Source: Bifidobacterium parmae (GTDB taxonomy: Bacteria; Actinomycetota; Actinomycetes; Actinomycetales; Bifidobacteriaceae). Taken from it: 64,000 nt of DNA. A model generated the notes under the pieces. It had not been told where the DNA came from, did no database searches, and saw only the letters and a list, made by a program, of their open reading frames with translations. The translations under genes were made by a program, and so were the position numbers. The stretch lies in NCBI RefSeq assembly GCF_002860365.1, contig NZ_NMWT01000010.1, positions 1 through 64,000 on the forward strand. The letters are read 5' to 3'. Of the stretch, positions 8,230 to 17,472 are shown in pieces; the first letter of the stretch is position 1, and each line of letters begins with the position of its first letter.

Positions 8230-9288
8230 TTACTTGCCGAGGAACTCGTTGGTGGCGAAGTCCTTCGTGTTGGGCGCCTCGTGGATCACCTTGTCGTGGC
8301 TGTCCGTGTAGGCGTCCTCCTGGGCGAGGAAGTCGAAGTACTTCTGCGGTTCGACGAAGTCGTTGGTGCCGAGCACGAACGAGCCGTCCTTGATCTTGGC
8401 CGGGTCGCCCCAGTACTGGCCGTCGACGATGGTCTGCATGCTCTTGCGCACGAACTTCTTCTCGAGGTTCGCCTCCGGAGCCTCCTTGACGAGGATGTCC
8501 GCCGCGTCGTCCGGGTGGGAGTACGCGTACTCGTAGCCGCGCTGCGTGGCCTGCGTGAACTTCTTCACGAGGTCGGGGTTCTCCTTGATGGTCTTGTCGC
8601 TGGTGATCACGCCGATCGCGTCCGCGTTGCCGGGCACGCCGTAGTCGGGCTCGGTGAAGCAGTTGAGCTTCGGACCGTACATGTCGGCCTGCACGCCCTC
8701 CCAGGTGGCGTAGAAGCCGCCGAAGTCGGCCTTGCCGGATTCGAGCGTCTTGAACGTGGAGGTGCCGACGGTCACCTTGTCGAACTCGCCCTTGCCGCCG
8801 TCGGTCTGGATCATGCGGCGCACCACCGCGTCGGACTCGTTGGAGCCGAACGTGGCGAACGTCTTGCCGTCCAGGTCCTTCGGGGACTTGATGGCGGTGT
8901 TCGAGGCGAGCGCGCACCAGATGGCGCTCGGCTTCTGCTGGACCTGCAGCACCTGCTTCAGGTGCGCGCCCTTGAGGTTGTACATGCCCACGTTGGTGAG
9001 GTTGGACAGCGCGAAGTCGGCGTTGCCGTTGTTCACGGCCTGCTCGGCGCCGGCCTGCGCGACGGCCACGATGTCCACGTCGAGGCCCTGGTCCTTGAAC
9101 CATCCCTTGTTCTTCGCCACGTAGACGCCGATGTGGTTCGTGTCGGGCGCCCAGGACAGCATGAACGTGACCTTCTTGAGGCCGTTCGCGGAGGAGGAGT
9201 CGTTGCTCTGGCCGCACGCGGCGACGCCGATCGTCATGGCGATGGCGCCCACGAGGGCGATGGCCTTGGCCACAAGGCTGTGCTTCAT
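8230..9288 (-). CDS. NMT1/THI5-like ABC transporter substrate-binding lipoprotein
   Basis: A 352-residue binding protein. It begins with a signal sequence and a lipobox ending VAACG, so the mature protein should be lipid-anchored outside the membrane. The mature part has the THI5/NMT1 pattern: VTFMLSWAPDTNHIGVYVAKNKGWF, GADFALSN-like and FGGFYATWEGVQ segments. Homologues bind pyrimidine thiamine precursors, though related proteins bind other small organics, so the substrate is uncertain. Its permease partner is probably the gene at 11921-12796, separated from it by a restriction-modification pair. No ATPase gene is in the window. A potentially structured leader lies at 9317-9409. Confidence 0.88.
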   Translation of the reverse strand: MKHSLVAKAIALVGAIAMTIGVAACGQSNDSSSANGLKKVTFMLSWAPDTNHIGVYVAKNKGWFKDQGLDVDIVAVAQAGAEQAVNNGNADFALSNLTNVGMYNLKGAHLKQVLQVQQKPSAIWCALASNTAIKSPKDLDGKTFATFGSNESDAVVRRMIQTDGGKGEFDKVTVGTSTFKTLESGKADFGGFYATWEGVQADMYGPKLNCFTEPDYGVPGNADAIGVITSDKTIKENPDLVKKFTQATQRGYEYAYSHPDDAADILVKEAPEANLEKKFVRKSMQTIVDGQYWGDPAKIKDGSFVLGTNDFVEPQKYFDFLAQEDAYTDSHDKVIHEAPNTKDFATNEFLGK

Positions 9289-9316
9289 GATGAATCCCTA
9301 GTTCGTTGTCTCTCGA

Positions 9317-9409
9317 CCGTTCTCTGGGTGTCGCTCCGGGCGGACGATCGGCAGAGAACGGCGTGGAGGGCCTGACAGTCCGCCCGACCGGCGCCCCGGC
9401 ACACCCTCC
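9317..9409 (-). promoter_or_regulatory. Candidate structured leader of the THI5-like gene
   Basis: Three complementary pairs lie upstream of the binding-protein start: 9317-9326 with 9352-9361 (10 bp), 9337-9345 with 9378-9386 (9 bp, CGGGCGGAC), and 9365-9370 with 9404-9409 (GGAGGG). The first two pairings cross, so they form a pseudoknot or are alternatives. I do not see the conserved TPP-riboswitch core. Confidence 0.35.
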
Positions 9410-9541
9410 CATGTGAAGCGAAGAGGAGAGGGAAGCCGTTTGCCACACGCCGGACAAGCGTTTGCCATTATAGAGGGGAGGGGATACGGCGCCGGTCATC
9501 GTTGTTTTCATCGATCGGCTTCGCATGGAAGACCGGATCGG

Positions 9542-10252
9542 TCACGCCCGATGGATCGAAAGGGTCGCGGTGATGGTGGCTATGAACTTCTCATAGGTCA
9601 ATGTCGGGCTGGGCTCCGTAACCGTTCCCGCATCCGGATCGGCATACACCAGCCATACCGCCTGGTACAGGTTCGATGCTCTCAGCCGTTCGCACATGAT
9701 TCGGAATCTGTCCAGATATGAGGCGTTCTCGAAGACGGGGTCCGTGGCGAACAACGTTTGCTGTGTGGTTCTTCCGGCCTCTCGGCTTTGCCCGCAGCTC
9801 CTGACGATCATGACATAGCCGAGCGCCGGCGGCATGGCGTCGATGCCATAGAGATGTTCGGAGAATGCCGCATGAGCATCGGTCGCGCTTCCCAGAGCCT
9901 CCTCGGCCCTGTTGTTCGCATTGTTGCCGAACGAACTGGTGATGGATTTCAGTTCGATTGCCGCCACCAGGTCGTCCTCGCCGTTGAGGGCGACTATGTC
10001 CCAGTTCTTCGAGCGGCGGTACCAGCCGGGTAGACGTAGTTGGTACGCCTTGCCGTCGAAAATGTCATCCGGTGAGAACCCTCCGGCAATGAGGTCCTCG
10101 CGAATCAGATCGGCGAGCGGATCGAGATGCCGTCCTGATGTGGCCTCGGCCCTGCGGCCACGATCGGCATCTCCGGAGGTGCGCTGTCGTCGGGCGGCCT
10201 CCTCAAGCATGCGGTACATCTGCAGAACGGCCTCTTTGACGTCGTTTCTCAT
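9542..10252 (-). CDS. Type II restriction endonuclease, XhoI/PaeR7I family
   Basis: A 236-residue protein with a PD-(D/E)xK-type nuclease core: LRLPGWYRRSKNWDIVAL, then AAIELKS, then SFGNNANNRAEEALGSATD. That last string is characteristic of the XhoI/PaeR7I family, whose members cut CTCGAG. The catalytic Asp is probably in NWDIV, with Glu and Lys in ELK. The gene starts inside the end of the methylase gene (4-base overlap), so the two are coupled. The region is visibly less GC-rich than its surroundings: 34 of 60 bases at 10741-10800 in the neighbouring methylase, against 42 of 60 at 12061-12120 in the permease. This suggests acquisition as a module. CTCGAG sites exist in the window (for example 1087-1092), so protection by the methylase is expected. 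Confidence 0.88.
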   Translation of the reverse strand: MRNDVKEAVLQMYRMLEEAARRQRTSGDADRGRRAEATSGRHLDPLADLIREDLIAGGFSPDDIFDGKAYQLRLPGWYRRSKNWDIVALNGEDDLVAAIELKSITSSFGNNANNRAEEALGSATDAHAAFSEHLYGIDAMPPALGYVMIVRSCGQSREAGRTTQQTLFATDPVFENASYLDRFRIMCERLRASNLYQAVWLVYADPDAGTVTEPSPTLTYEKFIATITATLSIHRA

Positions 10253-11850
10253 GCCATTGCCTCCTTATATGCTTGGCGGGCCGAAATGGTGGCGAGCTCT
10301 CTATCTCCACTGTGGAACGCCTGTGCCAAGGCTTCGCGCGTCCGGCGCGTGATGTCACCATATCTGGGAATGTGAAGCAATCGCAGGTACTGAGCTTGGA
10401 AGCGAAGCGTCCTCCCTCGCATCTTCACACCGAGACAGTCGATGAACGTCTTCGTCTGATCGCTCATCAGCAATCCTCCGAGCACCGGCAGATCCCACAC
10501 GTCGCTGGCGATCCAGTAGCAGTTGTGATGCGGGTATTTCCCACGGCTGAGAATGGGGTCGGGCGCGGCGGCCATGTCGGGCATGAGCAGCAGGTCACGG
10601 TGCATGAGGGAGGGGTCGAGTTTGTCGATCGTCCTGTACCATGCCGAGGTATGCCGTTTGGCTACATGTCGATTGGCGAGTCTGGCGCGGTTGTCGTTGA
10701 AGTACGCCTCCATGATCGGATAATCGTCGAGATCCACCAAAGAGCCGTCCGGATTCCATGGATTGACCAGCCAGCGTTGCTTGTCGATATGACGCCGATG
10801 GTCTCGCATGTAGAACAGAGGCAGCATCCGGTCCTTCTCCACGAGATCGGGATTGTCTGTTACGAAGACTGCGTCGCAGCCCGTGGCCACTCCGATGCCG
10901 AGATTCACGCCCGTCGACTCCAGTTTGGGCAGTCGCTCCTGGGCCTGCATCACGAATCGCATATCGTCGGGGGAGCCCAGTGGGAACATATCCGATGGGT
11001 AGAGTGGCTTCCGGGCGACCGCCGCGGAGAACCGCGATGCGGAGACATCCGATGGAGCGCTTAGCCATGTGAGTATCGATTGCGCGTCCGAATCGGTGAA
11101 ATTCTCCGTGCAATCTATGTATTTCAATGATTCGGCCGGCGTGGATTTCGTAATGAGGGTGATCGCCGGATAGGCGTCCACCTCTTCGGCGAACGCGTCT
11201 ACGCCGTGCATGCGGACCAATGTGTCGAGATTTGCCTCGATGGCGACCTTCTCCCGCAGACGGGTGCCATATTGGTTCTGCAGCCATCGGTCGGAGCAGA
11301 TGAAGCACAGTTTGCCGCCCGGTTTGAGCGCATCGATGCCGTGGTCGAAGAACCCGACGTAGATGTCGGTGCCGGCGGTCATCGAATCGTTGGCCGCCAT
11401 GTAACGGTTACGCGTGGCGGAGTCCATATCAGTGGCGCGGATATAGGGAGGATTGCCGACGACCCAATCCGCCTTGGGGATCCGGGTGAGTAGGAAGTCC
11501 GCATCGTTGATCCATCGATCAACGAGAGACAGCGCGATGTCGTGAGGACACCCCGAGCTTCGCAGTATGCGAATCGAGGCGTCGCGGCAGCGGGCCGTGG
11601 CCTGTGCATCGATGTCGTATGCGCGTATGGCGCCGGACAGGCGCTTCCATTCGTCGTCCGTTTCAGGTCGGGAATCCGCGACGAGTCGCGTGATGATCTC
11701 ATGCAGAAACGCGCCGTCTCCGCAACTCGGTTCCACGATCAGCCGTCGCGACAATGACGTGCCGGCGCTCACGACGTATCCGGCCATGTCAAGCATGAGA
11801 CTGGCCACCCATGGTTTCGTGTATACGACTCCGGCTGTTTCCTGATTCAT
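10249..11850 (-). CDS. Type II DNA adenine methyltransferase partner of the XhoI-like enzyme
   Basis: A 533-residue N6-adenine methylase. The AdoMet motif region VEPSCGDGAF follows the N-terminal GVVYTKPWVASLMLDM, and the catalytic motif NPPYIRATD is near residue 133, as in gamma-class methylases of the PaeR7I type. The C-terminal half should hold the target recognition domain. The length is close to that known for M.PaeR7I. It protects the host DNA at sites cut by the adjacent endonuclease, whose start overlaps its stop by 4 bases. There is no visible C-protein or vsr gene and no integrase nearby. It lies 70 bases after the permease gene, on the same strand. Confidence 0.92.
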   Translation of the reverse strand: MNQETAGVVYTKPWVASLMLDMAGYVVSAGTSLSRRLIVEPSCGDGAFLHEIITRLVADSRPETDDEWKRLSGAIRAYDIDAQATARCRDASIRILRSSGCPHDIALSLVDRWINDADFLLTRIPKADWVVGNPPYIRATDMDSATRNRYMAANDSMTAGTDIYVGFFDHGIDALKPGGKLCFICSDRWLQNQYGTRLREKVAIEANLDTLVRMHGVDAFAEEVDAYPAITLITKSTPAESLKYIDCTENFTDSDAQSILTWLSAPSDVSASRFSAAVARKPLYPSDMFPLGSPDDMRFVMQAQERLPKLESTGVNLGIGVATGCDAVFVTDNPDLVEKDRMLPLFYMRDHRRHIDKQRWLVNPWNPDGSLVDLDDYPIMEAYFNDNRARLANRHVAKRHTSAWYRTIDKLDPSLMHRDLLLMPDMAAAPDPILSRGKYPHHNCYWIASDVWDLPVLGGLLMSDQTKTFIDCLGVKMRGRTLRFQAQYLRLLHIPRYGDITRRTREALAQAFHSGDRELATISARQAYKEAMA

Positions 11851-11920
11851 CGGTTCCAGTGTATACGGCGACGAGCCGGATGATTTGGTGACGGTCGTGT
11901 CATCGCTCGGCGCCGCCGTC

Positions 11921-12796
11921 TCACTGGTCGGCGTCGGGGTCGGCGTCGTCGCCGACGGGGCCGAGCAGCAGGCGTTCGCTCAGGTTCACGGCGATGAGCA
12001 GCAGGCAGGTCATCGCGATGATCGTGAACGTGGCGGAGAAGATGAGCGGCGTGCGGAACGAGTTGTACGCGGCCTGCAGCCAGATGCCGAGGCCCTTGCG
12101 CGCGCCCAGGTATTCGGCGGTGGAGGCGGTGGCGAAGATGTACGCGGCGGTCACGCGCACGCCGCCGTAGATCTGGCGGGCGGCGACGCGGAGCTTCACA
12201 TGCCACAGGGTCCACCAGCGGGTCGCGCCGCAGGTCAGGGCCACGTCCGAATAGAATTCGGGCACCGCTTCGAGCCCGCGCACGGTCTGCACGGCCACGG
12301 GGAACAGGCCGAACACGGCGGTGATGACGATCTTGCCGTAGGTCTCGAAGCCGAACCAGATGAGGAACAGCGGGGCGATGGAGATGAGCGGCATGGTCTG
12401 CGCGGCGGCGAGCAGCGGGTAGAACGCGGCGTTGAACACGCGCGAGCAGTACAGTCCGATGCCGATGACGACGCCCAGCAGCACGGCGAACAGGAATCCG
12501 ACGACGCCCTCGTACGTGGTCACTGCGGAGGCGGGTCCCAGCGTCGGCCACACCTCGATCGTCGCCTGGACGATTTCGCTCGGTGCGGGGATCATCGTGG
12601 ACGGCACGTGGCCGATCCGCACCCACGCCTCCCATGCCGCGAACAGCACGATGACGGCGATGACGGTGGGGATGCGGCGCGTGACGGCCGCGGCGACGCG
12701 CGCCCACGCGGACGGTTCGGACGATGTCGCGGATACCGCGGACGATTCCGATGATGATGCGATCGTGGACGTGGCTGTGTGCGTCGTGTCGGTCAT
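11921..12796 (-). CDS. ABC transporter permease (SsuC/ThiX-like) for a THI5-type system
   Basis: A 291-residue membrane protein with about six hydrophobic segments and a binding-protein-dependent permease signature (VALTCGATRWWTLWHVKL, the EAA-loop region). It resembles permeases of nitrate/sulfonate/pyrimidine-precursor transporters, which fits the THI5-like binding protein transcribed after it. The first 35 residues are Ser/Thr/Ala-rich and look disordered. The start is ATG 12796 with AAGGTG upstream. It is the first gene of the minus-strand block and is divergent from the GH30 gene. A possible -10 (TATACT, 12892 to 12887 on the minus strand) lies in the shared 300-base gap. The ATPase subunit must be elsewhere. 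Confidence 0.85.
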   Translation of the reverse strand: MTDTTHTATSTIASSSESSAVSATSSEPSAWARVAAAVTRRIPTVIAVIVLFAAWEAWVRIGHVPSTMIPAPSEIVQATIEVWPTLGPASAVTTYEGVVGFLFAVLLGVVIGIGLYCSRVFNAAFYPLLAAAQTMPLISIAPLFLIWFGFETYGKIVITAVFGLFPVAVQTVRGLEAVPEFYSDVALTCGATRWWTLWHVKLRVAARQIYGGVRVTAAYIFATASTAEYLGARKGLGIWLQAAYNSFRTPLIFSATFTIIAMTCLLLIAVNLSERLLLGPVGDDADPDADQ

Positions 12797-12924
12797 GGAT
12801 GTCACCTTGCTCCCTTCTCGCGGCCGGGACGTGGAGCAGTAAGGTGAGGAGCCTGCGCGTCGGACGGCCTGTGGTACCGCAACAGAAGTATAGAGGCGGC
12901 GGGGACGGACGAACGCCTCCGTGG

Positions 12925-12960
12925 TAGAATTACGGGAACGGAGAATGTTTGCGCAAACAT
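12925..12960 (+). promoter_or_regulatory. GH30 promoter with LacI-type operator
   Basis: TAGAAT (12925-12930) is a plausible -10 box. Fifteen bases downstream is the perfect 16-base palindrome ATGTTTGCGCAAACAT (12945-12960), with the central CG and CAAAC half-sites typical of LacI-family regulators. Its position over the transcription start suggests repression. No regulator gene sits beside it, and it differs from the TCAAACG sites near cscR. Confidence 0.7.
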
Positions 12961-13096
12961 CTTGCATGGGCGTCTCCGCGCGTCGGGTGAAGGAGCCGAC
13001 GCGAACGCCGGAGTCGGCGTGACCGCATGACGGGGGCTCGTGGACGAGCCGCCGCGGCATCGATGACGACGGCGGAATCGCACAGTAAGGAGCACA

Positions 13097-16000
13097 ATGA
13101 AGGCATTGGGAAGATCGCTCGCGGCATTGGCCGCCGCGGCGACGCTCACGACGGGAGGCGCGTTCGCCGCCGTCGGCACGGCGGAGGCCGCCGATGGCAA
13201 CGCCACCATCGTCACCGTCACCCCGAACCCGTGGTACGCCAACGAGTTCGACGGCTGGGGCACGTCGCTCGCCTGGTTCGCCAACGCGACCGGCGGCCTC
13301 GGCGAGGAATCGTCCATCACCACCAACCTCGGCGACGAGGCGTCCAAGCGGCAGGCCGTCGCATACGGCAAGCGGCTGCGCGAACAGTTCTACCAGTCCA
13401 TCTTCGGCTCGGACGGACTCGACCTCAACATGGTGCGCTACAACGTGGGCGGCGGCAACGCCTCCGACGTGGCGTACGGCTACCCGTTCATGCGCCAGGG
13501 CGCCGCCGTGCCCGGCACGTGGAAGGACGACGCCGACGGCTCGGCCGGCGTGTACGGCGACGGCGTCACCACCAAGCAGGCCGACAAGGACAAGCTCGCC
13601 GCCGCGTTCGACCCGACCGATGACGACCAGTACGATTTCGGCAAATCCGCCGCCCAGGACTGGTGGATCACGCGCGGCGTGGAAGGCACGAACGGCAAGG
13701 CCGACATCACCGACGTCGAGGCGTTCGCCAACTCCGCCCCGTGGTTCCTCACCGAGAACGGGTACGCGACCGGCGGCTACAACGCGAGCGCCAACAACCT
13801 CAAGGACCCGGAGAAGTTCGCCCAGTACATGGCCAGGAACGTCGAGCATCTCGAAAGCCTCGGCGTGAACGTCGACACCGTCGAGCCGTTCAACGAGTCC
13901 GAGACCAGCTACTGGAGCACCCCGGGCACGACCGCCTCCGACTACGACGGCAAGGGCGACTCCGACGAGGACCTCATCAGGAACTACTGGAGCACGTACT
14001 ACTCCGACAAGGACAAGACCATCACGCCGTACTCCAACGCGCTGAAGAAGCCGCAGGAGGGCATGCACGTGGGCAACTCCCAGCAGCAGGCCACCATCAA
14101 GGCCCTGTCCAAGGTGCTCGCAGGCAACGAGGGCACCGTCATCTCCGCCACCGACGCGACCAACGCCTCCGACTTCGTCAAGTCGTACGACGCCTACCCG
14201 CAGGAGGTCAGGGACCTCGTCGGCCAGTACAACGTGCACGCCTACTCCACCGGCAGCCAGATGCTCGCCCGCGACATCGCGCAGGCCGACGGCAAGAAGC
14301 TCTCGATGAGCGAGGTGGACGGCTCCTGGCAGTCCGGCTCGTACAACCCGTACGGCTTCGACAACGCGCTCGGCATGATGGGCTACATCAGCTCCAACGT
14401 GAACCGCCTGCAATCCAAGGACTTCACGTTCTGGCAGGTCGTCGAGGACCAGTACAACATGCAGATGGGTTCGAACGTCAACCCGGCCGGCGAGAACACC
14501 AACTGGGGCACCGTGCTCATCGACTTCGACTGCACCGTGGCCGGCAAGGACGGCAAGCTCTACTCGGAGCGCCGCGTCAACAACAACGGCGGCACGACCG
14601 ACGGCCTCGCCCCGTGCACCGTCATCGCGAACGCGAAGTACAACGGCGTCAAGGCCATCACCCGCTTCATCCACGCCGGCGACAAGGTCATCGCCAACAA
14701 CGACGCCGACAACACGATGACCGCCACCTCCGCCGACGGCGCGACCCAGACGATCGTGCACCGCAACTCCGGCACCGGCGCCCAGACGTTCGTCATCGAC
14801 CTGTCCGAGTACGGCCGGATCGCCGACGACGCGTCCGGCGACCTCTACCTGACGACCGAAACCGCCCAGTCCGACAAGGACAAGGGCGTCGACTCTGCCA
14901 CCCCCGAGGTGTTCGCCAAGACCAGCAACGTCAGGCAGGCCGCGGGCTCCATCGTCATCGACAAGGCCGCCAAGACCGCCACCGTGACGGTCCCCGCCCG
15001 CTCGATCGCCTCCATCCAGTTGAAGGGCGTCACCGGACACGCCGACGCCGCCGTCGCCGCCGCGACCGACCGCACATACCAGCTCGTCGGCAGGCAGTCC
15101 GGCAAGGCCGTCGCCGAGGTCGCGAGCGGCGATTCCGCGCTCTCCCTCGCCGACGTGGCCACCACCGCCGCCGACGCGAAGAAGCAGACCTGGACGTTCA
15201 CCCAGATCGACCAGTCCGGCACCGAACGCCCCGACCTCAAGGCGTACGTGATCGCCGACGCCGACGGCAAGGTGCTCGTCTCCAAGAACGGCACCAACGA
15301 CCTGTCCGATGAATCCGTCGAACAGGCGAAGTCCGACCCGGCCGCCAAATGGATCCTCAACACGTCCGACGGATCCGGCTACCAGCTGCTCAACGCCGCC
15401 GCCAAACAGAACCTCGACGTGGACGGCTCGGGCACCGCCGCCGGCACGAAGGTCGGCCTGTGGACCTCGCCGACCGGCACGTCGCCCTCCGCGAACCAGA
15501 CGTGGACGCTGCGCGACGTCACCCCGACCGGCACCAAGGCCGTGGACGTGCAGACCGCCGTGAACGCGGCCGCCGCACTGCCGAAGACCGTCACCCTCTA
15601 CTACACGTGGGGCGAGGGCAAGGCCGACATCACCGCCGCCGGCTGGGACGTCTCCAAGGTGGACATCACCAAGGAAGGCGCCTATGAGGCGACCGCCGTC
15701 GCCAAGGACGTCTACGGCAACGAGTTCCCGGTCGCCGCGACCGTGACCGTCGGCGCGTTCACCGCGACCGATCCGGCGTCCGTCACCGTCGCCGCCGGCT
15801 CCACCGCCGCCGACGTCAAGGCCGCCGCGCCCGCCACCGTCGACGCGCATGTGCGCGCCTCCGGAGCGTTCGCGCGCGACGTGACGTGGGACTGGTCCAC
15901 GCTCGCCGACGACAAGCTCGCCGCGACCGGCACCGTGACCGTCAAGGGCACGGTCGACGACGGCAGTGGCACCGGCACGACCATCCCCGCCACGCTCACC

Positions 16001-17194
16001 GTGTACGTGACCAAGGGCGAGACCGTCAACGGCGAGAACCTCGCCAAGACGTTCTGCGCCAACGCCGCCGCCTCCTATACGGAAGGCGCGAACGTCGTCG
16101 GCAACACCTGCGACGGCGCGACCGACGGCAAGGCATGGTCGAACTGGAAGAGCGAGGACTCCGACACGGACAAGGACCCGTGGGTGAGCTACACGTTCGA
16201 CAAGGCGCGCACGCTCCACTCGCTCGACTTCGTCTCGTTCGGCGAAGCCACGCCGAAGTCGTTCGCCGTGCAGGTCCTCGACGCGGACGGCACGACCTGG
16301 AAAGACTCCGGCGTCACCGCCGAGACCGGCCTGCGCATCAACCGGGGCGACGTGACCACCGTCGCGCTCGACAAGCTGCCCGCCACCAAGGGAGTGCGCC
16401 TGAAGCTCACCTACGCGGACAACGCGAACTACTACGCGAAGATCTCCGAAGTGCGCATCCACGAGGCGAAGCGGGTCGCGGCCCCCTCCGACGACGCGAC
16501 GCTCGGCGACCTGCGCCTCGACGGCGCGACCATCGACGGCTTCGACCCGGCCAAGACCGACTACACGGTCGACCTGCCGATCGACGCCGAAGCCAACCCG
16601 GTCCTGCAGGCCTACGCCAAGGACAACGCGGCCACCGTCAAGGTGACCGGCGACGCGGTCAAGGAGGGCGCGCTCGGCGGCAAGGCCGAAATCGCCGTGA
16701 CCTCCGCCGACGGCGCGAATACGGCCACCTACACGGTCACGTTCGACGCGGCCACGCTCGCCTCGCTCGACGTGACGGCCCCCGCGAAGACCGAGTACAC
16801 GGTCGGTGACACGCTCGACCTCGCCGGCCTCAAGGTCGCCGCCGTCTACCAGCGCGACGGCAAGACCGAGCGCAAGCCGCTCGCCGACGACGAGTACACG
16901 GTCTCCGGCTTCGACTCCACGACCGCCGGCACCCGGACCGTCACCGTGTCCTACCGCGGCGTGTCCGCCACGTTCACGGTGACTGTCAAGGCCGCGCCCG
17001 TCACGCCCGGCCCCGAGCAGCAGCCCGCGCCGGGCGCCGGCGCGGCCGGCGGCAACGGCCAGACGACGGCCAAGCCGAACATGAACAAGGGACTGTCCGC
17101 GACCGGCTCCTCGGTGGCCGGCGTGGTCGGCGTCGTCGCGCTGCTCGCCGCGGTGGCCGGCGTGCTGGTCATCACCCGCAGGCGCCGCGGCTGA
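13097..17194 (+). CDS. Cell-wall-anchored GH30-type glycosidase, likely endo-beta-1,6-galactanase
   Basis: A 1365-residue surface enzyme. Residues 1-32 are a signal peptide ending AEA. The GH30 domain (about 35-650) carries the acid/base Glu in PFNES (E267) and a probable nucleophile in SMSEVDG (E406). The family match is closest to GH30 subfamily 5 galactanases known from bifidobacteria; this is inferred from pattern, so the substrate is tentative. Then come a ricin-B-like region (about 657-805), two Ig-like repeats (about 815-970), an F5/8-type-C-like module (about 978-1123), a cadherin-like beta-sandwich (about 1130-1216) and a Big_3-like domain (about 1220-1298). The C terminus has a Pro-rich linker, LSATG (1333-1337), a hydrophobic segment and RRRRG, a sortase signal with Ser in place of Pro. 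It is monocistronic, with a LacI-type operator upstream. Confidence 0.88.
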   Translation: MKALGRSLAALAAAATLTTGGAFAAVGTAEAADGNATIVTVTPNPWYANEFDGWGTSLAWFANATGGLGEESSITTNLGDEASKRQAVAYGKRLREQFYQSIFGSDGLDLNMVRYNVGGGNASDVAYGYPFMRQGAAVPGTWKDDADGSAGVYGDGVTTKQADKDKLAAAFDPTDDDQYDFGKSAAQDWWITRGVEGTNGKADITDVEAFANSAPWFLTENGYATGGYNASANNLKDPEKFAQYMARNVEHLESLGVNVDTVEPFNESETSYWSTPGTTASDYDGKGDSDEDLIRNYWSTYYSDKDKTITPYSNALKKPQEGMHVGNSQQQATIKALSKVLAGNEGTVISATDATNASDFVKSYDAYPQEVRDLVGQYNVHAYSTGSQMLARDIAQADGKKLSMSEVDGSWQSGSYNPYGFDNALGMMGYISSNVNRLQSKDFTFWQVVEDQYNMQMGSNVNPAGENTNWGTVLIDFDCTVAGKDGKLYSERRVNNNGGTTDGLAPCTVIANAKYNGVKAITRFIHAGDKVIANNDADNTMTATSADGATQTIVHRNSGTGAQTFVIDLSEYGRIADDASGDLYLTTETAQSDKDKGVDSATPEVFAKTSNVRQAAGSIVIDKAAKTATVTVPARSIASIQLKGVTGHADAAVAAATDRTYQLVGRQSGKAVAEVASGDSALSLADVATTAADAKKQTWTFTQIDQSGTERPDLKAYVIADADGKVLVSKNGTNDLSDESVEQAKSDPAAKWILNTSDGSGYQLLNAAAKQNLDVDGSGTAAGTKVGLWTSPTGTSPSANQTWTLRDVTPTGTKAVDVQTAVNAAAALPKTVTLYYTWGEGKADITAAGWDVSKVDITKEGAYEATAVAKDVYGNEFPVAATVTVGAFTATDPASVTVAAGSTAADVKAAAPATVDAHVRASGAFARDVTWDWSTLADDKLAATGTVTVKGTVDDGSGTGTTIPATLTVYVTKGETVNGENLAKTFCANAAASYTEGANVVGNTCDGATDGKAWSNWKSEDSDTDKDPWVSYTFDKARTLHSLDFVSFGEATPKSFAVQVLDADGTTWKDSGVTAETGLRINRGDVTTVALDKLPATKGVRLKLTYADNANYYAKISEVRIHEAKRVAAPSDDATLGDLRLDGATIDGFDPAKTDYTVDLPIDAEANPVLQAYAKDNAATVKVTGDAVKEGALGGKAEIAVTSADGANTATYTVTFDAATLASLDVTAPAKTEYTVGDTLDLAGLKVAAVYQRDGKTERKPLADDEYTVSGFDSTTAGTRTVTVSYRGVSATFTVTVKAAPVTPGPEQQPAPGAGAAGGNGQTTAKPNMNKGLSATGSSVAGVVGVVALLAAVAGVLVITRRRRG

Positions 17195-17259
17195 TCGGCG
17201 CGACACCATCATCACGATGAAGGCCGTCGCCACCGGCGGAACGGGGACGACGTCTCATG

Positions 17260-17378
17260 TCCGTTTCGTCTCGCTGGAGGCTTGCCAGACGAGACGGGAC
17301 GTCGGCCTGCTGCCCGTATCGTTTCGCGTGGGCCCGTAGGTGAAACAACACGGACGGATGGTGCCTGCAGTGTTTCAC
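17260..17378. other. Small inverted repeats downstream of the GH30 gene
   Basis: Two minor hairpins precede the terminator: CCGTTTCGTCT/AGACGAGACGG near 17260-17300 and GTGAAACA/TGTTTCAC near 17339-17378. No coding capacity is seen in this gap. Confidence 0.4.
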
Positions 17379-17381
17379 GAA

Positions 17382-17442
17382 AAGCCCCTCCGGCGAGACG
17401 AACCGGACACAAAGTGTCGGTTTCGCCTCACCGGAGGGGCTT
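17382..17442. terminator. Bidirectional terminator between GH30 and cscA
   Basis: A long hairpin with AAGCCCCTCCGG on the left and CCGGAGGGGCTT on the right, extended inward by further near-complementary bases. It lies between the convergent GH30 and cscA genes. Confidence 0.85.
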
Positions 17443-17472
17443 ATCGATGGTTACGGATGGTGGAGAGGGGAC

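Noticed and set aside
9542-12796. Prophage or integrative element carrying the RM genes
   Set aside because: There is no integrase, transposase or flanking direct repeat; only lower GC content supports mobility.
11921-17233. A 1770-codon minus-strand open frame spanning the GH30 region
   Set aside because: It is the antisense of the GH30 gene joined to the true permease frame; only the last 291 codons (permease) have family features and a start site. High GC suppresses stop codons on the opposite strand.
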